A stretch of DNA of 64,000 nt from Bog-473 sp963840435. GTDB lineage: Bacteria; Actinomycetota; Acidimicrobiia; Acidimicrobiales; RAAP-2. The notes beneath the pieces are model-generated. The model was given only the letters and a program-made list of their open reading frames with translations, searched no databases and had not been told where the DNA came from. Location of the stretch: assembly GCA_963840435.1 (NCBI GenBank), contig CAWIYY010000003.1, positions 1,178,001-1,242,000 on the forward strand, written 5' to 3'. Every line of letters begins with the position of its first letter. Positions within the stretch are counted from its first letter, which is position 1. A program made the translations under genes and the position numbers. Below are positions 37,130-46,356 of the stretch, one piece after another.

Positions 37130-37594
37130 TCACACCTCACCGACTTGAGGGAAGACCGGCGCGTAGGTCACCACCGCATGGGCGACCGGCTCGTCCCGCC
37201 CGAGGCGGTGGATTGTCGTGTCAACGATGCACGATCTTCTTCCGAACCGTAGGACTCTTCCCTCTACGAGCAAATCCCCAACCTGCGCTGGCCTCAGAAA
37301 CTCCATTGAGATAGCTGTGGTGAATGCTTCGGAGCCTTTCGGGGAACGGGAGATGGTGGCGAAGTAGGCCATTGTGTCGGCCAACGTGAACAACATTGGC
37401 CCGGCCACCATGCCCCCGGGGCGAGAGTGTCCGTCTTGGAATTTGGCGCGGGCCACAATTCGTTGGACGGAGTACTCGTCTATCTCCAGCTCGGCGACTG
37501 GGCGACCCCCCATCGCCTTGTGGTAACGAGCAAGGAGCTCTTCGGGCGTGTGTGTGAGTCCGTCGAACTCCCCGGCGACCTGCTGATCCGTCAT
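37130..37594 (-). CDS. hot-dog fold thioesterase (PaaI/4HBT-type)
   Basis: The ATG at 37594 follows GGGAGC; an earlier in-frame ATG (37675) is less likely. The 154-residue protein has the thioesterase core HSRPGGMVAGPMLFTLADTM in the central helix and MEFLRPAQVGDLLVEGRVLR in the following strands. It would hydrolyse acyl-CoA intermediates, either to release a product or to rescue trapped CoA. It may be the last gene of the leftward group beginning at 42328, but a 159-base gap precedes it. Confidence 0.8.
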   Translation of the reverse strand: MTDQQVAGEFDGLTHTPEELLARYHKAMGGRPVAELEIDEYSVQRIVARAKFQDGHSRPGGMVAGPMLFTLADTMAYFATISRSPKGSEAFTTAISMEFLRPAQVGDLLVEGRVLRFGRRSCIVDTTIHRLGRDEPVAHAVVTYAPVFPQVGEV

Positions 37595-37753
37595 TGTGCT
37601 CCCGGCACAGGTCCACGGCGCCTCGTCATTACCTGCCTCGTGTGCAGCATGACGAGAGAATACGTTCGGCAGCAATCACACGTCAGCGCTGCGGAATGCT
37701 GCCGCGAACTCGGTCACGGTTGGCGTTGGTCGCTCGCGGCGCGGCGGAACGGG

Positions 37754-38590
37754 CTATGGGGCTGCGTCGGACTCACCAGGTCCCGCGTCGGACCGCCCTG
37801 TGGTCGTTGTCGACAGAGCCGTGCTGCGTCGTGCGAACTCGGCAAATTGCTGAGGATGGCTCACATGCGCGCTGTGGCCGGCACCGGCGATCGCGAACAA
37901 CTCCGCGCCCAGCGACTCCGCGAGCCTGGTGGCGGCCTCGCGGGAGAATGGCCAGGACTGCAGGCCGACGCCGAACAGACTGGGCACCTTCAAGTCCTCC
38001 CAACGAAAGGGCGGACTGAGTCCTTGAATCACGTCGCGCTGAAAGGCGATTCCCTCAGCTCTCCGACGGGCCTTGAGCTCTTCGGGAAGGCCCCGCCACG
38101 CTTCGTCCCCAACCATCGACGCGTACACCCGCTCAGCGAGAGCTTCTGTGTCGGCCTCAGCCGCCATGGCCTCGAGGCCCTGGCGAACCGACCTGGGCCA
38201 GAATTCCATCCAAGGCACCTGTGGCTCCCAGAGTCCGAGGCCCTGGAACCGGCCGGGGTACTGGATGGCCGCCGACACTGCCACCACGCAGCCAAAACTG
38301 TGGGCCACGACCGAGGTCGGCTCCTCACCCATGACGCTCAGCAGGTCGTCGACATGGAGCGACAGAAGCTCGGCTGGTCCCGCCCCAATGGATTCGCCAT
38401 AACCCCGGCGGTCATACTCGACGACCCTGAGATCGGGCAGGAGTTCCACGACCGGCAGAAAACTCTTGGCTCGATCCAAGGCACCGTGCACCAACACCAC
38501 CTTGGGCACGTTCGGACCGAGCGGTCCATGTTCCGTGACGGAGATGCCAGTATCGAGAGACCTGCCGCTCAGTCGATCGATCATCGACAT
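37754..38590 (-). CDS. alpha/beta hydrolase
   Basis: The 278-residue protein has VVLVHGALDRAKSF (oxyanion loop), the nucleophile elbow VVAHSFGCVVAV (Ser in HSFGC) and the C-terminal His in IAGAGHSAHVSHPQQF. The acid is probably the Asp or Glu following the FGVGLQSWPFSREAA strand, but I cannot fix it. It overlaps the TetR gene upstream by ten bases. Likely an esterase or C-C bond hydrolase of a catabolic pathway; substrate unknown. Confidence 0.85.
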   Translation of the reverse strand: MSMIDRLSGRSLDTGISVTEHGPLGPNVPKVVLVHGALDRAKSFLPVVELLPDLRVVEYDRRGYGESIGAGPAELLSLHVDDLLSVMGEEPTSVVAHSFGCVVAVSAAIQYPGRFQGLGLWEPQVPWMEFWPRSVRQGLEAMAAEADTEALAERVYASMVGDEAWRGLPEELKARRRAEGIAFQRDVIQGLSPPFRWEDLKVPSLFGVGLQSWPFSREAATRLAESLGAELFAIAGAGHSAHVSHPQQFAEFARRSTALSTTTTGRSDAGPGESDAAP

Positions 38591-39237
38591 CCGCTCGGAT
38601 CCCCGAGAATTGACTTGAGGATGGCATCGAGCGTGAACCGAAAGATCCTGTCGAGATCGACCTCTTGTTGAAGCGTGGTGCTCATGGTCTCGTCGATGTC
38701 GGCGTCACTCTGAGCCCATACCCGTGCCCCACGCACCCGGTAATCGGGTGAGAGAGCATCCTCCAGCACGATGAAGCCACCCAGATGAAGCAGGATGGTC
38801 GTAACGGCAAAGGCCGCCTCTTCTCCGTGCAGACCGCTGGCAGTCAATTCGTGGGCCAACACCGCTTGGGCCTTCGTGAAGATGGCCTCACCTCGGCCCT
38901 GCGTCTTCGACAGGGCGATGAGTTGGGGATGGGCCCGTACCTCTCGCAGGAGAGCGTTCGAAATTGATGCAATCCGCTCGGCCGGTGTACGGCCACGGGG
39001 CGAGATGCTGCCGAATTGGTCGCTGATCTCCCCAATCAACCGGTCGAAGAGCTCGTCCCGGTTGCCGACGTGCCAGTACACGGTTGGGGTCCCAACACCG
39101 AGTTCGGCAGCCAGCTTCCGCATACTGAAAGCCTCGACTCCGCTCTCCTCGATCATCTTCATGGCCGTACCGAGCACCTTGTCGACCGTGAGGGAGGGAC
39201 CGCTCCCGGCTGGAACCGTCTTGCCTTTCTGCACCAC
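38581..39237 (-). CDS. TetR-family regulator 2 (TetR_C-like)
   Basis: The 218-residue protein has a basic N-terminus and the helix-turn-helix SMRKLAAELGVGTPTVYWHV with GNRDELFDRLIGEI, close to the TetR/AcrR class with the YWHV motif of tetracycline-repressor-like proteins. It is embedded in the leftward gene group: 46 bases behind the VOC gene and overlapping the hydrolase. No palindrome is obvious in front of it; it may act on the group's distant promoter near 42330-42470. Confidence 0.85.
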   Translation of the reverse strand: MVQKGKTVPAGSGPSLTVDKVLGTAMKMIEESGVEAFSMRKLAAELGVGTPTVYWHVGNRDELFDRLIGEISDQFGSISPRGRTPAERIASISNALLREVRAHPQLIALSKTQGRGEAIFTKAQAVLAHELTASGLHGEEAAFAVTTILLHLGGFIVLEDALSPDYRVRGARVWAQSDADIDETMSTTLQQEVDLDRIFRFTLDAILKSILGDPSGCR

Positions 39238-39283
39238 GATTTCCTACCTCGATCCCTGGAGCCAACCCGTGGACGGCACCGCG

Positions 39284-39706
39284 CTACTTGAAGTCCTTAG
39301 GGTCGGGCACGCCAGGGGGTGTCCCCTCGTGGTACTCCACGAACTCCACGAGATAGCCGTCAAAGTCCTTCACGTAGGCCATCGTCACGGGCCAGCGCTC
39401 GAGCCGACTCGGGAGCGCGACCGACTCGCAGCCTGCGGCAATCGCCTTGTCGTACAACGCCACGCAATCGTCGGTATTGACATAGAGCTTCCACATCGCA
39501 GTTCCCATGTCGATCGGAGCCTTCTGATCGAGGTGTTGGGCGAGCTGCATGCGACTGCCCCCGGCAGGAGACTGCAGCACCGCTTCCTTGACACCGGGAA
39601 TGTCCGTTCGGCTCTGCACCGGGATCCCAATCACGCCCTCCCAGAACTCGATAGAGCGCTCGAGATCGCTGACGTTGATGCAGTACTGCGAAAGGATCGA
39701 CACCAT
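39284..39706 (-). CDS. VOC/glyoxalase-superfamily protein
   Basis: AGGAGG seven bases before the ATG at 39706 sets the start. The 140-residue protein has QYCINVSDLERSIEFWEGVI, then LYVNTDDCVALYDKAIAAGC and VKDFDGYLVEFVEYHEG, the usual two-module VOC pattern with a C-terminal Glu. It may be an isomerase, epimerase or dioxygenase acting on a ring or acyl intermediate. It lies in the same leftward group as two amidohydrolases. Confidence 0.8.
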   Translation of the reverse strand: MVSILSQYCINVSDLERSIEFWEGVIGIPVQSRTDIPGVKEAVLQSPAGGSRMQLAQHLDQKAPIDMGTAMWKLYVNTDDCVALYDKAIAAGCESVALPSRLERWPVTMAYVKDFDGYLVEFVEYHEGTPPGVPDPKDFK

Positions 39707-39836
39707 TGTGCTACCTCCTGCCATACGTTCGGGTCACGGCCAACCATCATCGCGCTGACTTACGACTCAGCTTCGCTCGTGCGGTCCGTGGGACATCGAC
39801 CACGATGTCGCGCGAGGACGGACACTAGGCTCTCTC

Positions 39837-41111
39837 CTAGTCGGAGACAGTCATCGGGACGACCTCGACGCCAGACAACCATGGTCGACCAGCCGCTGCT
39901 ACCTCGTCCCACTTCTGGAGGTCCACCCCATCGGTCTGACCAAGATCTTCTGGGCTAGGCCCGACACGATCAGCGATGGATTGCAGTTTGCCGACGTCGA
40001 AGTTGTAGACCTCCACCGCATTGAGCCCGAGAATCTGACGCGCATGGTCAACCGGACAATCCCAGAATGTCTCGCGCAGCCATTGGCGGGTGTGGGGCCA
40101 CGTACCTTCGGGGTGGGGGAAGTCGTTGCCCCACATGATGTTCCCGACGCCGATTTCGAAGCGACGCGCAATTTCACGCCGGCGAGTGTTGGACGACCCG
40201 ATAAAGACATTGCGGTCGAAGTATTCGCTCGGGAGCATCTTCAACTTCGGGGCAATGTCCCCCATCTTCTTGGTGGCGTGCTCGTTCATGTACGCAATGT
40301 CGGATCTCCACAGCAGGTCGGCCGCCCACCACGACCCCCCTTCGGTGACGGCGAACTTGAGGCCGGGGTGGCGTTCGAAAGCACCGGACCAGAGCAGGAA
40401 CCACATCGGCCGCATCGTCCAGAAAATGGTCTCGTTGGCATAAATGCCCAGATCCGTGCCGATCTCCTCGCGCGGTGCGGGCCCCGTGTGGGTGTGGACG
40501 ACCATCTGGAGGTCCTCGCACACGGCCCAGATGGGCTCGTATCGGAGATCGTTGTACGGAGGGTACGGGCGCCACATCGCAGGGATGAGGACACCTCCCA
40601 AGCCGGACGACTTGGCCCTCCGGATCTCGGCAACGGCAGCGTCGACATCGTCCAGAATTGGCACGATCGCCAGGCCACACCGCCGATCCGGACTGTCCGT
40701 GCACAGTTCGGCCAGCCAACGGTTGTGAGCCTGGGCCCCCGCCATCAGCAGCGTCGGGTCGTACTCCCCGCTCGCACCCAAGCCGGCACCGAACGGGGCA
40801 GACGCACCTCCCAACACCGCGTCGGCATCCGGGAAGATGACCTCACCAACCACGCCGTCTGCTTCGAGCTCAGCGTCGCGGCGAGCCGCATCCCATCCCC
40901 CCCGGAGACCCTCCTCGTTCTCTTCGTACCAGTCCTTCACGAACTCGAGTTCTTCCACCTGGGCATTCATTGGGGCGCGCAGCGCGGCACGCTGCACCAG
41001 ATCTTCGTCGAAGGCGTCCCGGTAGCGGGGATCGAGGTACTCCTTGTACTGGGCGTCAGGGAGACCCGCATGGGTGTCGGACGAGATGATCAGGTAGTTC
41101 TCAGTCACCAC
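39837..41111 (-). CDS. Amidohydro_2 protein 3
   Basis: The 424-residue protein has Asp12-Thr-His14 (IISSDTHAGLPD), EVIFPDADAVLGG, LQMVVHTHTGPAP, FAVTEGGSWWAADLLWRSDI and the strand-8 MWGNDFPHPEGTWP. It starts seven bases inside the end of the preceding amidohydrolase gene, so both are made together and may act in sequence or as a complex. Relatives decarboxylate or hydrolyse aromatic and ring-cleavage acids; the substrate is not known. Confidence 0.85.
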   Translation of the reverse strand: MVTENYLIISSDTHAGLPDAQYKEYLDPRYRDAFDEDLVQRAALRAPMNAQVEELEFVKDWYEENEEGLRGGWDAARRDAELEADGVVGEVIFPDADAVLGGASAPFGAGLGASGEYDPTLLMAGAQAHNRWLAELCTDSPDRRCGLAIVPILDDVDAAVAEIRRAKSSGLGGVLIPAMWRPYPPYNDLRYEPIWAVCEDLQMVVHTHTGPAPREEIGTDLGIYANETIFWTMRPMWFLLWSGAFERHPGLKFAVTEGGSWWAADLLWRSDIAYMNEHATKKMGDIAPKLKMLPSEYFDRNVFIGSSNTRRREIARRFEIGVGNIMWGNDFPHPEGTWPHTRQWLRETFWDCPVDHARQILGLNAVEVYNFDVGKLQSIADRVGPSPEDLGQTDGVDLQKWDEVAAAGRPWLSGVEVVPMTVSD

Positions 41112-42328
41112 GGCTTCACGTCTCCTCCGGCGAAGGCAAGCGAATGGGAGTCAGCAGGAATGTGCTCGAGCGGCACGTTCACCTCGTCGACGCAGGGTCC
41201 AACCCGAGCGGCGATCGGAGCAAGTGCTTCGAGATCGAAGCCGTAGACGCGGGCGGCATTGCCTCCGAGCATCGGCCCGACCTCATCGGAGTCGATGCCA
41301 GCAAAGGTGTAGCGCAGAGCCTCGGTTGTGTACGGGTACGTGCCCTCGATGTGCGGGTAGTCCTGGCCCCACATGATTTTGTCGATCCCGATGTCGTAGC
41401 GGAGGGGTGCCTCGTTCGGACGGAGAAAGCTGGCCCCGACGAAGCAGTTGTTCTTCCAGTAGAAGCTGGGCGGCTCGGGGATCTCCTTGACCAGCTCGGC
41501 ACCGAAATGCGCCTCTGCATTTCCGTCGTCGGTGAAGCGGCTGTATTGGTGGTCAAGCATGTTGAGCGTGGGAGGTATCCAACCCGACGATTGCTCGGTG
41601 AGCACCAACTTGAGGCGGGGATAGCGCGCAAAAACGCCTCCAAAAGCCATGTGCCAGAACACGCGATGCGAGAACCAGCCCAGCTCCACCATGAAGATGG
41701 CCATGGAGGCCAGGTGTTCGCCCATCTCGGGGCCGGCGGCTCCGGAATGGTTGTTCACCGGCATGTCGAGATCCTGACAAGCGGCCCAGATCGGCTCGTA
41801 GTCAGGGGCGCAGAGGGCGGGAAGTCCCGAGTCAGGCGGCACGCCCGGCAGCAGAACCCCGCCGAAGAGACCGTGTTCTCTCGCCCAGGTGATCTCCGCG
41901 ACGGCGTCGTCGACGTCGTTCAGGAAGACTTGGGCCATGCCAGCACGTCGGCCCGGTGCGTCAGCACAGAAGTCGGCCAACCAACGATTGTGCGCTCGTA
42001 GGCCAGCCCAGCGGAGCTCGTAGGTATCCGGTGTGGGCGGACGTGCCAACAGATTGCCGGATGGGAAGAAGGGCGGAATCGTGTTCGGGAACAGCACCTC
42101 CGCAACGACGCCATCATCCTCGAGCTCGCGAAGGCGGGCGGCAGAATCCCAATTGCGGTAGGCCGTCTCGCCTTGGAGGTCGGCGTACGGATTCACATAT
42201 GACTTCGCCCAGACGTCGAACTCGTCGAGATAGCGGCGTTCGAGGTAGTTGCGGTAATCAAGCATTTCTGCGCCGGCGTGGCCGTCGGAAGAAATCACCA
42301 GATAGCGATCTTCGGCGAGTGGCTGCAT
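41105..42328 (-). CDS. Amidohydro_2 protein 4
   Basis: The start at 42328 follows GGGGGGTACGAG; the frame stays open to 42937, but those codons are the shadow of the SDR gene. The 407-residue protein has Asp15-Gly-His17 (ISSDGHAGAEM), EVLFPNTIPPFFPSGNLL, MPVNNHSGAAGPEMGEH, KLVLTEQSSGWIPPTLNMLD and MWGQDYPHIEGTYP. It is the first gene of the leftward group and close to protein 1 in sequence. The divergent region to the SDR gene has an inverted repeat and an AT-rich promoter. Confidence 0.85.
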   Translation of the reverse strand: MQPLAEDRYLVISSDGHAGAEMLDYRNYLERRYLDEFDVWAKSYVNPYADLQGETAYRNWDSAARLRELEDDGVVAEVLFPNTIPPFFPSGNLLARPPTPDTYELRWAGLRAHNRWLADFCADAPGRRAGMAQVFLNDVDDAVAEITWAREHGLFGGVLLPGVPPDSGLPALCAPDYEPIWAACQDLDMPVNNHSGAAGPEMGEHLASMAIFMVELGWFSHRVFWHMAFGGVFARYPRLKLVLTEQSSGWIPPTLNMLDHQYSRFTDDGNAEAHFGAELVKEIPEPPSFYWKNNCFVGASFLRPNEAPLRYDIGIDKIMWGQDYPHIEGTYPYTTEALRYTFAGIDSDEVGPMLGGNAARVYGFDLEALAPIAARVGPCVDEVNVPLEHIPADSHSLAFAGGDVKPW

Positions 42329-42372
42329 CTCGTACCCCCCAGGGCCTATGACAGCGTTATAGTCCAAACACA

Positions 42373-42389
42373 AATGATATGCAATCATT
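42373..42389. promoter_or_regulatory. inverted repeat in the amidohydrolase 4/SDR divergent region
   Basis: AATGAT (42373-42378) and ATCATT (42384-42389) are perfect inverted repeats around ATGCA, between the leftward amidohydrolase group and the rightward SDR/EthD genes. GTTATAG nearby (about 42355) could be a promoter -10. It is a possible site for the TetR encoded at 38581. Confidence 0.45.
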
Positions 42390-42473
42390 CGCCTGCGGCT
42401 CCTGCGTCGGAGCGGGAGGCATCGGCTGCGGCGAAGGCCTGCGAATCCGCAGATCAAACAAGGGGAGGCCGTC

Positions 42474-43397
42474 ATGAAGGACGTCGTCGGAAAGGTGGCG
42501 GTGGTCACCGGTGCGGGACAGGGCATCGGGCGAGCGTTGGTGGAGCGCTTCGGTGCAGAGGGGATGAAGGTCGTGATAGCGGACGTCGTTCCTGCGTTGG
42601 TCGAAACGACGACGGCCGAGCTGACAGACCGCGGCCTCGAAGTCACCGGCGTGGTGACCGACGTCACCTCACTCGAATCGGTCGAGGCCCTGCGGGATGC
42701 GACCCTGGAGCGGTACGGGGCAGTCCATCTCGTCTGTAACAACGCGGGGATCGGCTCTGGGTCGGAGGGCCAGCTTTGGGAACACCACGTCAACGACTGG
42801 CGCTGGTCCCTCGATGTCAATGTGATGGGTGTGGTGAACGGCATCCACGCATTCGTTCCCACCCTGCTCGCGCAGGGTGAGGAAGGGCACGTGGTGAACA
42901 CCACGTCCAGCAACGGCGGATTCACCCCACTCATCAACAGCGCCGTTTACGCCACCACGAAAGCGGCGGTGACGACAATCACCGAGTGCCTCTGGGGCCA
43001 ACTGCGCGAGATCGGCGCGAAGGTCAGCGCATCGCTGCTCTACCCGTCCACGTCCTCGCCGGGGATGCTCAACACGGGCATCTGGCGCCCTGGCGCCAAC
43101 CGCCCCAAGCGATATGACCGGCCGGGTGCACCTCCGCAGGAAGGTCGGGACGCGTTGGGTGCCTACCTGCAGCGCATGAAAGAGGCCGGGTTGGAGGTGA
43201 AATTCGCACCCTTGTCGGAGGTGGCCGACATCTGTTTTGACGGGATCCTCAACGACACATTCTGGATCACTGTCCCCCAGGACCGGCAACAACAGAAGAT
43301 CCGGGACCGCGCCACGTCACAGATCGACGGCAGCCCCCCTGAGTACCTTCTCGAAGCAAACATGATGGCGTCCAAACCGATCGATACGAAGAGCTGA
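42474..43397 (+). CDS. short-chain dehydrogenase/reductase 1
   Basis: AAGGGGAGG precedes the ATG. The 307-residue protein has the NAD(P)-binding TGAGQGIG motif, the NNAG motif (LVCNNAGIGSGS), catalytic Ser in NTTSSNGG and YATTK with Tyr and Lys. The acidic residue after strand 2 (VIADV) suggests NAD(H). The C-terminal 100 residues are longer than in typical 250-residue SDRs. It oxidises or reduces a hydroxyl or ketone of the pathway substrate. The EthD gene follows 46 bases later. Confidence 0.88.
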   Translation: MKDVVGKVAVVTGAGQGIGRALVERFGAEGMKVVIADVVPALVETTTAELTDRGLEVTGVVTDVTSLESVEALRDATLERYGAVHLVCNNAGIGSGSEGQLWEHHVNDWRWSLDVNVMGVVNGIHAFVPTLLAQGEEGHVVNTTSSNGGFTPLINSAVYATTKAAVTTITECLWGQLREIGAKVSASLLYPSTSSPGMLNTGIWRPGANRPKRYDRPGAPPQEGRDALGAYLQRMKEAGLEVKFAPLSEVADICFDGILNDTFWITVPQDRQQQKIRDRATSQIDGSPPEYLLEANMMASKPIDTKS

Positions 43398-43443
43398 CTG
43401 AACCGAGCAACATGGAGTTCCCAGAAAGGGAGAGTCGAGATCG

Positions 43444-43728
43444 ATGATACGCATGAGCGTTCTGTATCCCAACACCGAGGATCACGTCTTCGATCACGAT
43501 TACTACCGGGGCCGTCACGTACCACTCGCTCTGAGGACATGGGGACTCGAGCAGGCCGAGATCGACAAGGGCATCGACGGTCCCTACATCGCAGCCGTCC
43601 ACTTTCGGTTCGACTCCCTCGATGCGATGACTGCAGCGCTGTCGGGAGAAGGCTCGGCGCAGGTAACGGCCGATGTCGCGAATTACACCAACATCACACC
43701 CGTGGTCCAGGTCAGCGAGATCGTCTGA
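43444..43728 (+). CDS. EthD-domain protein
   Basis: The 94-residue protein starts behind AAAGGGAGAG and shows the EthD ferredoxin-like pattern MIRMSVLYPNTEDHVFDHDY, YRGRHVPLA and NYTNITPVVQVSEIV. EthD-family proteins accompany P450s, monooxygenases and dehydrogenases in degradation clusters; some are dehydratases or accessory proteins. It is in the operon of the SDR gene. No monooxygenase is encoded in the window, so its partner is not obvious. Confidence 0.85.
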   Translation: MIRMSVLYPNTEDHVFDHDYYRGRHVPLALRTWGLEQAEIDKGIDGPYIAAVHFRFDSLDAMTAALSGEGSAQVTADVANYTNITPVVQVSEIV

Positions 43729-44112
43729 CGCCTCACTCGCACCTCTGTACGCGTCCCAGCGACGTGACGAGGCTGCCGGTACTCACGCCTGAGAAGGACT
43801 ACCGATGGGTCGCCCCGAGCCAGACCCGTCTTCATCGGGCATGTCGGCGGGCCGGCAACATCGATCCCTCACCGACCCTCCGGATAAATGCCACCCGAAG
43901 GGCGGCGGTTGCTCAACTCCTGGGTGTCCGCTGGTACAACGATGTTCTACGTTTCTGCCATGTCGGCAGGGACCAAGTGTCAGTGGATCCCACAAGGCCT
44001 ATTCGAGTGCCGCAGGCCAGGCGATTGGACATAAATGGAATGACGTTCTAGTATCCGTCTCCTACGGTCTCGCCGAAGGTGTGGACCCGCTCACGATAGG
44101 AGGCTCACTCGG
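43729..44112. other. intergenic stretch between EthD and amidohydrolase 5
   Basis: No convincing gene. TAGTAT near 44049 could be the -10 of a promoter for the next two amidohydrolase genes; short frames over 43805-44134 look like shadows. Confidence 0.4.
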
Positions 44113-44988
44113 ATGGGCATGCCCCGGGACATAGGCGCGATCGACACCATGCTGGGCTTCCCCCATCGAGACATGAAGGAGGTCTATCGGTTCATTACCC
44201 GACAGACCAGGGATACGCAGTCCAAGGAAGAATTCGACTTCCCGGTCGAATACATGTTCAAAGATGTTCCCGAGAAGGCTTTGCAGGACGTCGATGATCC
44301 GATCGCCGTAACGGTGCGAGAAATGGACCTTTGGGGAATCGAGAAGGGGTTGATCGGCGTCGGTGACCCGGCCGGTACGGGTGCCGAGGCCCTGAAGCGA
44401 TTCCCTGATCGGTTCATCCCCTCGTCGGGCGCCGATCCCAATGAGGGCATGGAGGGAATCAATCGCCTCGTTCGCGAGCATGAAACATTTGGGACCCGAG
44501 CGGTGGGCATGTTTCCCGCAGGAACGTTTCCCCAGGTCCCGATCAACGACAAGAAGATGTACCCCATCTATGCCAAGTGTGTCGAACTTGGCATACCAAT
44601 CTTCTGCTGTGCTGGCATACCCGGCCCGAGGCTGAAGGCAGCCTGCCAACATGTCGAGCTCATCGATGAGGTCATGTACGACTTTCCGGACCTGATCTTC
44701 GTAACCCGCCACGGCTGCGAACCGTGGACAGAACTGGCCGTGAAGCTAATGCTCAAGTGGCCCGGCCTCCATTACTCGACGAGCGCCTTCGCTCCCAAGT
44801 ACTACCCGCAGAACATCATCAACTACGCAAACACTCGCGGCGCCGACAAGATCATCTATGCCGGGTACTTCCCGATGGGGCTTTCCCTGGAGCGCATCAT
44901 GACCGAGATGACGAATGTCGGATTCAAGGACGAGGTGTGGCCGAAGTTCCTTCGTACGAATGCTCTCAGGGTTCTCGGGCTTTCCTAG
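44113..44988 (+). CDS. Amidohydro_2 protein 5, short form lacking metal ligands
   Basis: ATAGGAGG precedes the ATG at about ten bases. The 291-residue protein keeps the barrel of the family (SGADPNEGMEGINRLVREHE, FVTRHGCEPWTELAVKLMLK). However, strand 1 reads AIDTMLGFPHRD without the HxH or DxH pair, and the strand-8 motif is YAGYFPMGLSLERI, with Gly where the metal-binding Asp should be. I recall an actinobacterial clade with this AGYFP motif. It is probably metal-free, inactive, or a partner subunit of the next amidohydrolase, 48 bases downstream. Confidence 0.85.
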   Translation: MGMPRDIGAIDTMLGFPHRDMKEVYRFITRQTRDTQSKEEFDFPVEYMFKDVPEKALQDVDDPIAVTVREMDLWGIEKGLIGVGDPAGTGAEALKRFPDRFIPSSGADPNEGMEGINRLVREHETFGTRAVGMFPAGTFPQVPINDKKMYPIYAKCVELGIPIFCCAGIPGPRLKAACQHVELIDEVMYDFPDLIFVTRHGCEPWTELAVKLMLKWPGLHYSTSAFAPKYYPQNIINYANTRGADKIIYAGYFPMGLSLERIMTEMTNVGFKDEVWPKFLRTNALRVLGLS

Positions 44989-45036
44989 GCCACTCGATTT
45001 GACGACCTCACACCGACCACGGACCAGAGGAGCGAT

Positions 45037-46260
45037 ATGACGACAACTGCCGCCGACACCGCGGCTGGCTCGAACTCCGCAGTTGACTACACGACGTTCG
45101 ACGCCGACAACCACTATTACGAAGCGACTGACGCCTACACCCGTCATATTGACAAAGCAATGGCGAAGCGGGCCATGCAATGGGCCGAGATCAATGGCAG
45201 GCAACGTCTGCTCGTCGGTGGCAAGGTGAACAAGTTCATTCCCAATCCCGTGTTCGACCCGGTCGCGAAGCCGGGCAGCCTCGACGAATACTTCAGGGGC
45301 AAAAACCCAGGCGCACAGGACATCCGATCTCTCTTTGGCGATCTCGAGCCCATCCGTCCCGAATACCGTGATCGAGACGCTCGTCTGGCGGTCATGGACC
45401 GCCAGGGTCTTGACGGCTGCTTTCTGTTCCCAACGCTTGGTGTCGGCATGGAGGAGGCGCTGGCAGACGACCCAGCTGCACTTGTGGCCGCGTTCGAAGC
45501 ATTCAACCGGTGGCTGGAGGACGATTGGGGGTATGCCTACAAGGAACGGATCTTCGCGGCGCCCATGATCACACTTGTCGATGTTGATGCCGCGGTGGCC
45601 GAGCTCCGTCGAGTCCTCGAGGCGGACGCGCGGATCGTCTGCATAAAGGGTGGACCCGCGCACACCCCGACCGGCCTCATCTCCCCAGCTGACACGCGGT
45701 TCGACCCGTTCTGGGGACTGGTGAACGAGTCCGGCGTGACGGTCGGAATCCATTCGGGTGACGCCGGATACGGGCGTTACTTGAACGACTGGGAGCCGTC
45801 CGGCGATTTTGAAGCCTTCCGCTACTCGCCTCTACGGACGGTCCTCAGTTCGGACCGTCCGCCATTTGAGACCATGGCAGCACTCCTGTGCCAGGGCCTC
45901 TTTGACCGGTTCCCGAGAGTGCGAGTGGCGAGTATCGAGTCTGGCGCGAGTTGGGTCTCAGGACTGATCAAGAAACTCAAGAAGGCGTACAGCCAGATGC
46001 CCGGATCGTTCCAATCGGACCCGATCGAAAGGCTGCGCCAGCACGTGTGGATCGCGCCGTTCTACGAAGACAACTTGAGCCAGCTGAAGGAGTTCATCGG
46101 CACGGACCGCATCTTGTTTGGTTCCGATTGGCCACACGCCGAAGGACTCGCCGAGCCACGCAACTTCGCCTGGGACCTGCGACGACACGGGTTCAGTGAA
46201 GAAGAGATCCACGGCGTTATGGCCGAGAACGGCTGGACGCTGACGCACCGGGCCGACTGA
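45037..46260 (+). CDS. Amidohydro_2 protein 6
   Basis: CAGAGGAGCGAT precedes the ATG. The 407-residue protein has Asp24-Asn-His26 followed by YYE (DADNHYYEATDAY), VGIHSGDAGYGRYL, RVASIESGASWVSGLIKKLK and the strand-8 FGSDWPHAEGL. DxHxxE is common in actinobacterial members of this family. It follows the metal-less protein 5 by 48 bases, so the two may form a mixed complex. Substrate unknown. Confidence 0.87.
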   Translation: MTTTAADTAAGSNSAVDYTTFDADNHYYEATDAYTRHIDKAMAKRAMQWAEINGRQRLLVGGKVNKFIPNPVFDPVAKPGSLDEYFRGKNPGAQDIRSLFGDLEPIRPEYRDRDARLAVMDRQGLDGCFLFPTLGVGMEEALADDPAALVAAFEAFNRWLEDDWGYAYKERIFAAPMITLVDVDAAVAELRRVLEADARIVCIKGGPAHTPTGLISPADTRFDPFWGLVNESGVTVGIHSGDAGYGRYLNDWEPSGDFEAFRYSPLRTVLSSDRPPFETMAALLCQGLFDRFPRVRVASIESGASWVSGLIKKLKKAYSQMPGSFQSDPIERLRQHVWIAPFYEDNLSQLKEFIGTDRILFGSDWPHAEGLAEPRNFAWDLRRHGFSEEEIHGVMAENGWTLTHRAD

Positions 46261-46342
46261 AGTCGCCGGGCTGCGGCCCTCGCCCATCGATCCCCCCACG
46301 GCAACACGAATGTGAGGGCAACGCCGTCGCCGGGCGCTTTAC

Positions 46343-46353
46343 ATATAATATTC
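46343..46353 (+). promoter_or_regulatory. AT box / leaderless promoter before SDR 2
   Basis: ATATAATATTC contains TATAAT (46344-46349) and is followed after seven bases by the ATG of a tiny ORF at 46357. The same arrangement occurs at 63926. Confidence 0.65.
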
Positions 46354-46356
46354 GGC

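Noticed and set aside
42329..42937. Possible 203-residue N-terminal extension of amidohydrolase 4
   Set aside because: It is the opposite-strand shadow of the SDR gene; a good start lies at 42328 at the beginning of family similarity.
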